This document shows positions 17,806 through 25,781 of a stretch of DNA of 64,000 bases, in pieces. How positions within the stretch are numbered: position 1 is the stretch's first letter; each line of letters opens with the position of its first letter. Both the position numbers and the translations under genes were made by a program. The notes beneath the pieces are model-generated. The model saw only the letters and a program-made list of their open reading frames with translations. It had not been told where the DNA came from and did not search any database. Origin of the DNA: JALCOL01 sp022649665 (GTDB taxonomy: Bacteria > Bacillota > Bacilli > Lactobacillales > Enterococcaceae); NCBI GenBank assembly GCA_030372335.1, contig JAUDCW010000002.1. The stretch is one strand, 5' to 3'.

Positions 17806-18773
17806 CGAAGTATTCAGATGATTTTAAAGCGAAAGCAGTCGCGCGCTATGAAGAAGTCGGCGTGACGAAGGACGATGTTTCCAAAGAATTCGGGATCTCG
17901 CCCCGGATGCTCAGCAAATGGGTCAAAACGGCTGCCCAAAACGCACCAGAAGAAAAAGGCGAAACGACTCGTTTAACAGCACTAATCCGCACGGCCGAAC
18001 AAATTGGTGATACGGACAGCAACTATATCGGGAAGATCGAGCTGACGCGCGCGGCGCGGCGTTTTGCGCCGAAAGCTGCCGAAGTGCCGCTTTTGCTTCG
18101 CCATCTTGCACAAGTTTATGCGATTTTTATTTTTCTGCTTCTTTATACAGCGGGACTTTCCTTTTATTTGGAAGAGAATCCGGGGTATTTGCTGCCGCTG
18201 GTCGAGTTCACTTTCAGCTGGCAGATGATTCCGTTCTTTGTACTTATGGCCGCGCTGCTCGTGCTTTTATATCACGCTCAAAGAACGGATCAAGCATGGC
18301 TGGGATTTGTCGCGATCGTGGCAATCGCCAGCGGTATTGCAATTCCGACTGCTTTTATGATCCATTATTTTGCGACATTCGTGATCATCGAAGCCTTTGT
18401 TTTGACGAGCATCGTGTACGGCGGCAGCGCGCTTTTCGGGTTGTTGACAAAAAGCGATCTGACCGGCTGGGGTGAGCCGTTGTTCGGCAGTTTGCTCGCT
18501 CTCGTCATACTCGGCTTTTTTCAAATGTATTTTCAAAACAGCTGGTTTGCGGTCCTGCTTCTGATCGGCGATATCGTTCTTTTTACGATTTACAGTATGT
18601 ATGACAATCAAATGATCAAGATTCGTTTTTGGGATAAGCTGCGCGATAATGTAGCGGATACGCCCAACTCTTGGCGGCTTTTAGCTATGGACGGTGCGCT
18701 TGATATCTTTTTGGATTTTTGGAATCTTTTCTTGGATATCCTCAGTTTGCTGGGAAATGATGACGATGACTAA
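17802..18773 (+). CDS. Transposase-type HTH fused to Bax inhibitor-1 family membrane protein
   Basis: The 323-residue product has two parts. Residues 1 to about 45 read like the helix-turn-helix at the N-terminus of IS3-family OrfA (YSDDFKAKAVARY, then GISPRMLSKWVK). After a polar linker, residues about 100-305 are seven or so membrane segments of the Bax inhibitor-1/YccA (UPF0005) family, with TSIVYGGSALFGLL, IYSMYDNQMIK and a C-terminal LDFWNLFLDIL followed by an acidic NDDDD tail. Usual bacterial BI-1 proteins are about 220-235 residues and lack the N-terminal domain. The frame is continuous, codon use is uniform, and a GGGGGAGAAG ribosome site lies in the upstream gene, so the fusion looks genuine. 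BI-1 homologues conduct Ca2+/H+; the role of a membrane-tethered DNA-binding head is unknown. Confidence 0.88.
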   Translation: MTKYSDDFKAKAVARYEEVGVTKDDVSKEFGISPRMLSKWVKTAAQNAPEEKGETTRLTALIRTAEQIGDTDSNYIGKIELTRAARRFAPKAAEVPLLLRHLAQVYAIFIFLLLYTAGLSFYLEENPGYLLPLVEFTFSWQMIPFFVLMAALLVLLYHAQRTDQAWLGFVAIVAIASGIAIPTAFMIHYFATFVIIEAFVLTSIVYGGSALFGLLTKSDLTGWGEPLFGSLLALVILGFFQMYFQNSWFAVLLLIGDIVLFTIYSMYDNQMIKIRFWDKLRDNVADTPNSWRLLAMDGALDIFLDFWNLFLDILSLLGNDDDD

Positions 18774-18815
18774 CAAAAAAACACGCCCGACTTGCGGACG
18801 TGTTTTTTTGTTAGT
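18769..18815. terminator. Bidirectional terminator between BI-1 fusion gene and rpsD
   Basis: A perfect stem of at least 16 pairs (CTAACAAAAAAACACG / CGTGTTTTTTTGTTAG) sits between the convergent genes; the upstream stop codon TAA lies inside the stem. A and T runs flank both sides, so it can stop transcription in both directions. Confidence 0.85.
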
Positions 18816-18824
18816 GTAAGGATC

Positions 18825-19436
18825 TTAGAGTTTTTTGTTGTAGAATTCAACAACGAATGATTCGTCGACGTCTTGCGTCATTTCTTCGCGTTCAGGGAGA
18901 CGAGTCAAGCTGCCTTCCAATTTTTCATCGTCGAAAGAAACGAATGCCGGACGGCCCAAAGTTGCTTCAACAGCTGCTTTGATCGCGGTGTTGTTTTGCG
19001 ATTTTTCGCGAACACCGATCACTTGGTCGACTTCAACTTCATAAGAAGGGATATCGACGCGTTTGCCGTCAACAGTGATATGGCCATGGTTGACTAATTG
19101 ACGCGCTTGACGGCGAGTCGTTGCCAAACCAAGACGATAAACAAGGTTGTCCAAGCGGCGTTCCAAGAGAACCATGAAGTTGACACCATGTTTGCCTTCG
19201 CGGATCTTGCTGGCTTTCACGAACAAGTTACGGAATTGACGTTCGTTCAAACCGTACATATGGCGCAATTTTTGTTTTTCAGTTAATTGAAGACCGTATT
19301 CAGAAGATTTGTTGCGGCTGTTTGGACCGTGATCTCCGGGTGCATACGGGCGACGTGCTAATTCTTTTCCGGTTTCGGAAAGCGAGATCCCTAAACGGCG
19401 GGATTTTTTCCAAGCTGGACCAGTATAACGTGACAT
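18825..19436 (-). CDS. rpsD: 30S ribosomal protein S4
   Basis: Primary 16S rRNA-binding protein that nucleates assembly of the small-subunit body. The 203-residue sequence starts MSRYTGPAWKKSRR, of the cysteine-free (non-zinc) form, and includes the S4 RNA-binding domain RRLDNLVYRLGLATTRRQARQ region at about 90-110. The ATG at 19436 follows GGAGGAAAC; the frame runs 20 codons further upstream without a ribosome site. It is monocistronic, as in Bacillus, and bounded by a bidirectional terminator. S4 represses its own synthesis through its mRNA leader in Bacillus, and a long leader is present here. Confidence 0.97.
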   Translation of the reverse strand: MSRYTGPAWKKSRRLGISLSETGKELARRPYAPGDHGPNSRNKSSEYGLQLTEKQKLRHMYGLNERQFRNLFVKASKIREGKHGVNFMVLLERRLDNLVYRLGLATTRRQARQLVNHGHITVDGKRVDIPSYEVEVDQVIGVREKSQNNTAIKAAVEATLGRPAFVSFDDEKLEGSLTRLPEREEMTQDVDESFVVEFYNKKL

Positions 19437-19613
19437 AATTTGTTTCCTCCAATTTATAGTTGAGTTGGAGTAAAATAATCTTTGAAAATCTCGCAATCGT
19501 TCAGTTCAGTTTTCCTAGTTCGCCTGTTGCAGCCGCGGTTACTAAAGGTACCCGGTAAAGAGGCAATGAACTGTTGACGAAACTGCTAACTTTCCGCTGC
19601 ATTATTTTACACA
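19437..19613 (-). promoter_or_regulatory. Candidate S4 autoregulatory leader of rpsD
   Basis: About 175 untranslated bases separate the predicted transcription start from the rpsD ATG. The segment includes a GC-rich part around the palindrome GGTACC (19546-19556 region) that can fold. Autoregulation by S4 is known in Bacillus; assignment here is by position only. Confidence 0.4.
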
Positions 19614-19619
19614 AAGTCC

Positions 19620-19649
19620 ATTATATGATAAATGCTCGCCTGCCGTCAA
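19620..19649 (-). promoter_or_regulatory. Predicted rpsD promoter
   Basis: Minus-strand TTGACG (19649-19644), 18-base spacer and perfect TATAAT (19625-19620). Confidence 0.7.
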
Positions 19650-19663
19650 GAGGCGGACGAAAG

Positions 19664-19699
19664 AAACGGCAGAAGATCCCGCAGGACCCTCCGCCGTTT
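19664..19699 (-). terminator. Terminator after the alcohol dehydrogenase gene
   Basis: AAACGGC/GCCGTTT arms enclose a further GAGGGTCC/GGATCTTC stem with wobble pairs; a short T-rich tail follows on the minus strand. It lies 25 bases after the adh stop. Confidence 0.6.
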
Positions 19700-19723
19700 G
19701 CTGAGACTTGTTGAGCAACTAGC

Positions 19724-20743
19724 TTATTTCAAAGAGAAGTCGACTACTTCGCGACCAGTGATCTTTCCAGCTTCCATGTCTTTGATCATGTCCATGATAT
19801 CGTCAAGTTTACGTGTTTTGACGATCGGATGAACAAGACCTTCTGCACCGAAGTCGAACGTTTCTTTCAAGTCTTGGCGCGTCCCAACAAGCGAGCCGGC
19901 AACGATCAAGCCGTCCAGAACAGTTTTGGCAACATTCAGCTTCATGTCGCCAGTCGGCAGAGCTACGGCCACCAATTTTCCGTCAGGTCGAAGAGAATCG
20001 ACTGATTGGTCGAATGCAGAGGTCGTTACGGCAGTGACTACGGCTGCATGAACACCGCCGGTCAATTTTTGGATTTGTTCAGCAACATCGTCATCATGAC
20101 GGTTGATCAGAATATCCGCACCAGCGTCTTTTGCTGCACGCAATTTATCGGGATTTCCGTCGACCGCAACGACGTGGCAGCCGAAGACATGTTTCGCAAA
20201 TTGGACAGCCAAGTTTCCGAGTCCGCCCGCTCCAACGCAAGAAACCCAGTCTCCTGGATGGATGTCAGCGACTTTCAATGCTTTATAAACCGTTACACCG
20301 GCACAAGTCAAAGAAGTGGCTTCGACCGGATCAAGATTTTCCGGCACTTTGACCGCGTAGTCGGCAACCACGATACATTGTTCCGCCATGGCACCGTCAA
20401 CGGTATAGCCGGCATTTTCAACGTTGCGGCAAAGTGTTTCGCGACCGGTCAAGCAATACTCGCAGTGACCGCAGCCTTTGAAGAACCAAGCGATCGATAC
20501 GCGGTCGCCCACTTTCAAACTTGTTACTTCAGAACCGATTTCTTTCACGCGGCCGACGCCTTCATGACCGATGATGCGTCCCGGTTTGTCGCCGTAATCG
20601 CCGCGCATGACGTGCAGATCGGTATGGCACAAACCACAATATTCCATATCTACCAAAGCTTCATTTGGTTTGATAGCTCGTAACGTTCGATCTTCGATAT
20701 GAACGTATCCGTCTACTGGATCATTTACTACTACTGCTCGCAT
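19724..20743 (-). CDS. adhP: Zinc-dependent alcohol dehydrogenase (AdhP type)
   Basis: Interconverts ethanol or other primary alcohols and aldehydes with NAD(H). The 339 residues fit the AdhP length. Catalytic zinc ligands are visible in CGLCHTD and the GHEGVG motif; structural zinc is bound by the four cysteines of GCGHCEYCLTGRETLC; the NAD fold has GAGGLGNLA. The ATG at 20743 has AAGGAG eight bases upstream; a GTG three codons earlier is too close to that site. Transcribed alone, with a terminator behind and a catabolite-type cre-like site in the upstream region, fitting control by carbon supply. Confidence 0.93.
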   Translation of the reverse strand: MRAVVVNDPVDGYVHIEDRTLRAIKPNEALVDMEYCGLCHTDLHVMRGDYGDKPGRIIGHEGVGRVKEIGSEVTSLKVGDRVSIAWFFKGCGHCEYCLTGRETLCRNVENAGYTVDGAMAEQCIVVADYAVKVPENLDPVEATSLTCAGVTVYKALKVADIHPGDWVSCVGAGGLGNLAVQFAKHVFGCHVVAVDGNPDKLRAAKDAGADILINRHDDDVAEQIQKLTGGVHAAVVTAVTTSAFDQSVDSLRPDGKLVAVALPTGDMKLNVAKTVLDGLIVAGSLVGTRQDLKETFDFGAEGLVHPIVKTRKLDDIMDMIKDMEAGKITGREVVDFSLK

Positions 20744-20862
20744 GTAAACCACTCCTTCACCCTATTTGTTATTGCATGTTATGAATCGTACGCTAAAAGT
20801 ATAACGCGTATTATGGTGTAAAGAAAGCGTTTTTTTGAATAACCCACTATAAATAACTTTAT

Positions 20863-20876
20863 TGAAAGCGATTTAA
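20863..20876. promoter_or_regulatory. cre-like site (CcpA)
   Basis: TGAAAGCGATTTAA matches 13 of 14 positions of the catabolite-responsive element consensus TGWAANCGNTNWCA. It lies about 120 bases upstream of the adhP start and could serve that gene. Confidence 0.45.
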
Positions 20877-21217
20877 AATAATTTAAATATTGTTAAATGA
20901 ATTTTTGTGAATCATATGAAAAACATCACATATGCCGAGGATCTTCACTGTATCAGGATTCTCGGAGAATTTAGATAAAGAATCACAAAGTAATCGATAA
21001 AGCAGACAGCTGAAAAAATCACAGATTTATTTAGCGGCAATCGCAGTTTAAAAAAAGCGAAAAATAAGCGGAAGGTATTACTTATCAAAAGAGAAATCCG
21101 ATATCTTTTTCGGAATATATGTTATTAAAGAAGAACGATTATTTGAAAACGGTTAAAGAGTCGAATGGTTACTAAGCATGAAATGAGAAATCAATAGAAA
21201 AATCATTAAAACGAACG

Positions 21218-21245
21218 TTATCTTTTCGCAAGCGTGCTAAGATAA
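21218..21245. promoter_or_regulatory. Inverted repeat before the sulfur operon
   Basis: TTATCTT and AAGATAA, perfect 7-base arms separated by 14 bases that contain a second palindrome CGCAAGCG. It lies 37 bases before the first gene, in promoter position; candidate operator. Confidence 0.4.
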
Positions 21246-21281
21246 GGTGAACACAACTATATATAGGAAAGGAGGAGAAAA

Positions 21282-22439
21282 ATGGAATTTGATACACGTT
21301 TGATCCACGGTTATCCAGTTTTTGACGAGCATACCGGTGCTTCTTCGATTCCAAAGTATCAAGCTTCGACGTTTATGCAAAAAGATCTTGATGAGGTCGG
21401 AGAATATCGTTATACGCGCTTTGGCAATCCGACGATCACTGCTTTGGAAAAGGGGATCGCTGCGATCGAGAATGGCGGAAAATTCGGATTTGCTTTTGCT
21501 TCCGGAATGGCAGCGATCAGCGCAGTACTTTTGAACTTCAAAGCGGGCGACCATTTGGTCCTTTGCGAAAACATTTACGGCGGAACATTTCAATTGGTGA
21601 CGCAAGTGATGCGGGATTTTGAGATCTCTGCAACGTTTGTTGACGAGACCGATCCGGCCGCTTGGGAAGCTGCGATCCAGCCAAACACGCGCGCCTTTTA
21701 TTTGGAAACGCCTTCCAATCCGCTTCTGAGCATCACTGATATCAAAACGGTGGCCGCGATCGCCAAACGCCATGGGCTGGCAACGATCATCGACAATACC
21801 TTTATGACGCCGGATCTGCAGTCGCCGCTTTTGCTCGGGGCCGATGTCGTGATCCACAGCGCGACGAAATTCATCAACGGCCACAGCGATGTCGTTGCCG
21901 GACTGGTGATCACAAGTGACGCAGCTTGGGCCGCAAAATTGCGGCAAAAACAAGCAGTTTTAGGCGGCATTTTGGGACCGGAAGATGCGTGGCTCGTGAT
22001 GCGCGGGATGAAAACACTAGGTTTGCGCATGAAAAAAAGCTGTGCGAGTGCTCAAAAGATCGCGGAGTTTTTGCAAAAGTCGCCTGAAGTAAAAGAAGTG
22101 TATTATCCGGGGCTTCCCGCACATCCGGGATTTGCCGTTCATCAAAAACAAGCAAAGTCGGGTGGTGCCGTATTGTCGTTTCGTTTGCAAGATGGACCGG
22201 CAGTGAAGGAATTCTGCCGTGCACTCCGGTTGCCGATCTTGGCCGTCAGCTTGGGCGGAGTGGAGTCGATCTTATCTTTCCCGATGACGATGAGCCATGC
22301 CTGCGTTCCGCCGAAAGATCGTTTGCGCCAAGGCGTAACGGAGGATCTTTTACGTCTTTCTGTCGGGATCGAGGATGCGGACGATCTGCTTAGTGATTTG
22401 TCGCAAGCACTGAAAAAGATAGGGGGAAATAACGAATGA
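21282..22439 (+). CDS. PLP-dependent trans-sulfuration enzyme (cystathionine lyase/synthase family)
   Basis: A 385-residue Cys/Met-metabolism PLP enzyme (cystathionine gamma-lyase, beta-lyase and gamma-synthase family). Visible features are YRYTRFGNPT near 45, the substrate-pocket segment AFYLETPSNPLLSI near 140, and the PLP lysine Lys196 in SATKFINGHSD. Which reaction it performs cannot be fixed from sequence by eye. It starts an operon with a cystine importer and a CoA-disulfide reductase, which favours a role in cysteine/cystine or methionine interconversion. GGAGGAG precedes the ATG; the stop overlaps the next start by four bases (ATGA). Confidence 0.9.
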   Translation: MEFDTRLIHGYPVFDEHTGASSIPKYQASTFMQKDLDEVGEYRYTRFGNPTITALEKGIAAIENGGKFGFAFASGMAAISAVLLNFKAGDHLVLCENIYGGTFQLVTQVMRDFEISATFVDETDPAAWEAAIQPNTRAFYLETPSNPLLSITDIKTVAAIAKRHGLATIIDNTFMTPDLQSPLLLGADVVIHSATKFINGHSDVVAGLVITSDAAWAAKLRQKQAVLGGILGPEDAWLVMRGMKTLGLRMKKSCASAQKIAEFLQKSPEVKEVYYPGLPAHPGFAVHQKQAKSGGAVLSFRLQDGPAVKEFCRALRLPILAVSLGGVESILSFPMTMSHACVPPKDRLRQGVTEDLLRLSVGIEDADDLLSDLSQALKKIGGNNE

Positions 22440-23839
22440 AAGCTTCAGTCATTGCATTAATTGTTCTTAATATTCTTATTACGGTTATTCTGATCGTCGT
22501 GCTGAACCGCATGGCAAAAAAACATTTCAGCTTTTCCAAACGGGTTTTTGCTGCCTTGGGGATGGGGATCGTTTTCGGCGCACTGCTCCAAGTGATTTAC
22601 GGCTCAGCTTCCGAGGTCGTCAAACAAAGCGTCCCGTGGATCAACATCGTCGGCAACGGCTACGTTTCTTTCTTAAAAATGATCGTGATGCCGCTGATCA
22701 TGGTATCGATCATTTCGGCGATCACGAAGCTCGGCACGACCAAAGGACTCGGCAAAATGGCCGGAATGATTTTGGGCGTTTTGATTTTCACGACTTTGAT
22801 CGCCGGTACGATCGGCGCGGTTTCGGCAAACGTCTTCCATTTGGACGCGCAATCGATCCAAGCAGGGCAATCTGAAGAAGCGCGCGCAAAAGATCTGGAA
22901 AAAACGGCTACCGAAGTCGAAAATATGTCGATCCCGGAAAAAATCGTTGAGTTTATTCCAACGAATCCATTCCAGGATATGACCGGTGCACGTTCGACTT
23001 CAACGATCGCGACAGTGATCTTTTCGGCATTTATCGGTGTCGCCGCACTTCAAGTAAGGCGCAAGAAACCAAAACCAGCGCAATTTTTTGCGGATATCGT
23101 TGAGGCGGCTTATGTCGTGGTCATGCGGATGGTCACCCTGATCCTGCGGCTGACGCCTTACGGGGTAATGGCATTGATGACGACAACGATCGCGTCGACT
23201 GATTGGCACGGGATCGTTAATTTGGGGACGTTTGTGATCGCATCTTATGCAGCGATCATCACGATGTTCCTCGTTCACCTTTTGATCTTGATGCTTCAAG
23301 GGATGAGTCCGATCACTTATCTGAAAAAAGCATGGCCGACGCTGGTCTTCGCATTTACTTCGCGGACGAGTGCCGGAAGCATTCCGATGAATATCGAAAC
23401 TCAGACGAAGCGCTTTGGGGTTTCAGAAGAGATCGCCAACTTTTCGGCTTCTTTCGGCGCGACGATCGGTCAAAACGGCTGTGCTGGAATCTATCCAGCG
23501 ATGCTTGCAGTCATGATCGCCCCGACTGTCGGGATCAATCCGATGAGTCCAGCGTTTTTGATCCAATTGATCTTGATCGTAGCAATCAGCTCCTTCGGGG
23601 TCGCCGGAGTCGGCGGCGGCGCAACATTTGCGGCACTGATCGTACTGTCATCGATGAACTTGCCGGTCGGGCTTGCGGGACTTTTGATCTCGATCGAACC
23701 ATTGATCGACATGGGGCGGACGGCCCTCAATGTGTCGGGTTCGATGGTCGCAGGCCTCACTTCGTCACACGTATTAGGCGACATCGATATGGATACTTAC
23801 CATCATGATGATTCTGGCGAAACACTGGAAGCTCAATAA
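22436..23839 (+). CDS. tcyP: L-cystine sodium/proton symporter, TcyP type
   Basis: A 467-residue member of the dicarboxylate/amino acid:cation symporter family with about eight hydrophobic membrane segments. Family signatures visible are FLKMIVMPLIMVSII near 80, the hairpin motif SRTSAGSIPMNIE near 310 and GQNGCAGIYPAM near 345. The long hydrophilic loop near 150-180 and overall length resemble Bacillus TcyP, a cystine importer, rather than glutamate carriers. The context (trans-sulfuration enzyme before, disulfide reductase after, overlapping start) supports cystine as substrate. The His/Asp-rich C-terminal tail is cytoplasmic. Confidence 0.87.
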   Translation: MKASVIALIVLNILITVILIVVLNRMAKKHFSFSKRVFAALGMGIVFGALLQVIYGSASEVVKQSVPWINIVGNGYVSFLKMIVMPLIMVSIISAITKLGTTKGLGKMAGMILGVLIFTTLIAGTIGAVSANVFHLDAQSIQAGQSEEARAKDLEKTATEVENMSIPEKIVEFIPTNPFQDMTGARSTSTIATVIFSAFIGVAALQVRRKKPKPAQFFADIVEAAYVVVMRMVTLILRLTPYGVMALMTTTIASTDWHGIVNLGTFVIASYAAIITMFLVHLLILMLQGMSPITYLKKAWPTLVFAFTSRTSAGSIPMNIETQTKRFGVSEEIANFSASFGATIGQNGCAGIYPAMLAVMIAPTVGINPMSPAFLIQLILIVAISSFGVAGVGGGATFAALIVLSSMNLPVGLAGLLISIEPLIDMGRTALNVSGSMVAGLTSSHVLGDIDMDTYHHDDSGETLEAQ

Positions 23840-23851
23840 GGAGGAGAGAAA

Positions 23852-25186
23852 ATGCGCATCGTAATCATCGGCGGAACTGCTGCCGGAATGAGTGCTGCCG
23901 CAAAAGCAAAGCGGCTTGCACCGGAAGATGAAGTCATTGTTTATGAAAAAGGCGAAGTGATCAGCTTTGGCGCTTGCGGACTCCCTTATTATATCGGCGG
24001 ATTTTTTGATGACCCTCAGCAGATGATCGCGCGTCAAAAGACCGATTTTGAAAAAAAAGGAATCAAGATTTTCTTGAATCAGGAAGCAACTGCGGTCGAT
24101 CCTGATCGCAAAGAAGTTACGATCCTTGATAGAGAAAGCGGGAAAGAAAATAAAGTTGCTTATGATCGCTTGATGATCGCGAGCGGCGCGCGTCCGCTTT
24201 CGCTGCGCGCACTTGCCAGTGAAGCCGCGAATGTCTTTGTTTGCAAAACGTATGATGACGGTGTGAAGATCCGCAAATTTCTCGAGCAGAAAAAACCGCA
24301 AAAAGCAGTTGTGATCGGCGGCGGATTTATCGGGATCGAGATTTTAGAAGGTCTCAAGCACCGTGGGCTCGAGACGACCTTGATCGAATTGACTGATCAA
24401 GTGCTGGGTGTCTCGTTTGACCGCGAAATGACGGAGCTTTTTGAAAAAGAACTGCGCCAAGGCGGGGTGGATCTGCATTTGTCAGAAAAAGTTCTCGGCT
24501 ACCGCGAAGAAGGCGGCCGGGCGGTGGCGGTCAAGACCGATCAAGGTGAATATGCGTGCGATATGGTGATCACTGCGACCGGTGTCGTTCCCAATACCGA
24601 ATTTCTGCCGCAATCATTTGAGCGGTTGGAAAACGGCGCGCTCCATGTCAACCGCCGCGGCGAGACGAATCTTGAGAACATTTATGCCGCCGGCGACTGC
24701 GCTTCCGTTTACCAGCGGATCACCGGCGATGATGTGTATACCCCGCTGGCGACTTACGCCAACAAAATGGGGCGGATCGTTGGTGAGAATTTAGCCGGAG
24801 TCAAAAATGAATATGAAGGGGCCTTGGGGAGTACCGGTGTGAAAGTTTTGAGTCTTGAAGCCGGCAAGACCGGGCTGACCGCTGCAGAATGCGAAAAGCT
24901 CGATATTCCATACAAAGCCGTTGTGATCAAGGATAAAAATCAAACCGATTACTATCCGAATCAAGAAGATATTTGGGGCAAGATCCTTTATGATCCGCAA
25001 ACCAAAGTCATCATAGGGGCACAAATCGTCGGAAAAAACGGTGCTCTTTTGCGAGCAGACGTAATGGCAGCTGCCATTGCAAAAAAAATGACGACGGATG
25101 AACTCGGCTTCTTGGATCTGATCTATGCACCGCCGTTTTCCAGAACGTGGGAATTTTTGAATGTTTTAGGGAATGTGGCAAAATAA
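23852..25186 (+). CDS. Coenzyme A disulfide reductase (NADH oxidase-like flavoprotein)
   Basis: A 444-residue FAD-dependent pyridine nucleotide-disulfide oxidoreductase. The FAD motif GGTAAGMSAA begins at residue 7, the single redox cysteine is Cys42 in FGACGLPYY, the NAD(P) motif GGGFIGIE is near 155, and an ATGVVPNTE / AAGDCA pair marks the second FAD contact. The single-cysteine active site is typical of CoA-disulfide reductases and Nox/Npx enzymes. Its place after a cystine importer suggests it keeps CoA or another low-molecular thiol reduced for cystine use. AAGGAGGAG precedes the ATG; the gap to tcyP is 12 bases. NADH oxidase or peroxidase activity remains possible. Confidence 0.88.
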   Translation: MRIVIIGGTAAGMSAAAKAKRLAPEDEVIVYEKGEVISFGACGLPYYIGGFFDDPQQMIARQKTDFEKKGIKIFLNQEATAVDPDRKEVTILDRESGKENKVAYDRLMIASGARPLSLRALASEAANVFVCKTYDDGVKIRKFLEQKKPQKAVVIGGGFIGIEILEGLKHRGLETTLIELTDQVLGVSFDREMTELFEKELRQGGVDLHLSEKVLGYREEGGRAVAVKTDQGEYACDMVITATGVVPNTEFLPQSFERLENGALHVNRRGETNLENIYAAGDCASVYQRITGDDVYTPLATYANKMGRIVGENLAGVKNEYEGALGSTGVKVLSLEAGKTGLTAAECEKLDIPYKAVVIKDKNQTDYYPNQEDIWGKILYDPQTKVIIGAQIVGKNGALLRADVMAAAIAKKMTTDELGFLDLIYAPPFSRTWEFLNVLGNVAK

Positions 25187-25200
25187 TTTAAAACGAACAC

Positions 25201-25250
25201 AAAAATTGCTTTCAAAAGTCTGAGCATCAGCTTTTGGAAGCAATTTTTTA
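25201..25250 (+). terminator. Terminator of the sulfur operon
   Basis: AATTGCTTTCAAAAG pairs with CTTTTGGAAGCAATT (one wobble) and is followed by six T residues; A residues precede it, so it may also serve the converging regulator gene. Confidence 0.85.
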
Positions 25251-25282
25251 TTACGAATTGTTTATCGATGAAAAAAAGCCTG

Positions 25283-25717
25283 TCATAGTCTTTTGTCTAA
25301 ATCATCAAGCGTGGTACTTTTCAAAGACTGCAGCAGAGCCTCCTCGGCTTGCTCCAAAACATTCGAACTATTTTGGACCCAGTGTTCAACTTTCTTTTGA
25401 TTGACAAAAGCTTGGATGTTGAGATCTCGATGTACTTTAAACAGCGGGCTCGTGCCTTCAACGGCTGCAAATATATCATAGACTGTGATCTCTTGCGGGG
25501 GCTTTGCTAGGCGCAAACCCCCGTTGATGCCAGTCTTTGAAGTAAGAATGCCATTTTTCTTAAGCGTGGCTGAGATTTTTTTTATGCTGGGAATGGGGAT
25601 ATTCAACATTTCAGAAATTTTTTGGATGGCCAAATAGTCAAAATGCTGATCTTTAGATTTAGCGTTGACATACGCGGCGATTTCAAGTGCTTGCGAAAAT
25701 GCGATCGAAAAGGACAT
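25283..25717 (-). CDS. Rrf2-family transcriptional regulator without cysteines
   Basis: A 144-residue winged-helix repressor of the Rrf2 family: recognition helix region around IPIPSIKKISATLKKNG, then the wing with GINGGLRLAKPP. IscR- and NsrR-type members bind an iron-sulfur cluster through three cysteines; this protein has none, so it is of the cluster-free type (YwnA-like). The ATG at 25717 follows GGAGG by eight bases; five further upstream codons lack a ribosome site. It lies directly downstream of an MFS exporter gene on the same strand, the usual position for a regulator of that exporter. Confidence 0.88.
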   Translation of the reverse strand: MSFSIAFSQALEIAAYVNAKSKDQHFDYLAIQKISEMLNIPIPSIKKISATLKKNGILTSKTGINGGLRLAKPPQEITVYDIFAAVEGTSPLFKVHRDLNIQAFVNQKKVEHWVQNSSNVLEQAEEALLQSLKSTTLDDLDKRL

Positions 25718-25753
25718 CGAATATACCTCCAATTAACGTATTGTGTATGTCTC

Positions 25754-25781
25754 ATTATACCCATCATGCAGATAGACTCAA
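25754..25781 (-). promoter_or_regulatory. Predicted promoter of the Rrf2 gene
   Basis: Minus-strand TTGAGT-16-TATAAT, inside the last codons of the MFS gene, gives the regulator its own transcript besides read-through. Confidence 0.5.

Larger units (their letters stand above)
20744..21281. other. Long AT-rich divergent intergenic region, adhP / sulfur operon
   Basis: More than 500 bases without a convincing gene. It contains the adhP promoter area (TATACT on the minus strand near 20808), cre-like sequences, a TGTGA...TCACA pair at about 20908-20934 with non-standard spacing, and an inverted repeat near 21218. I saw no T-box or SAM-riboswitch core before the sulfur operon. Confidence 0.5.

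Noticed and set aside
17802..17940. Remnant of an IS3 insertion sequence
   Set aside because: Only the helix-turn-helix of OrfA is recognisable; no OrfB/integrase, terminal inverted repeats or duplication are visible, and the frame continues into the BI-1 domain. It is better read as part of a fusion protein.
20908..20934. CRP- or Rex-type operator upstream of adhP
   Set aside because: TGTGA and TCACA are present but 15 bases apart rather than 6, and the Rex-like half TTGTGAA has no second half at the required distance.
20760..21281. T-box or SAM riboswitch for the sulfur operon
   Set aside because: Neither the TGGNACCGCG antiterminator core nor a convincing terminator-antiterminator pair was found.
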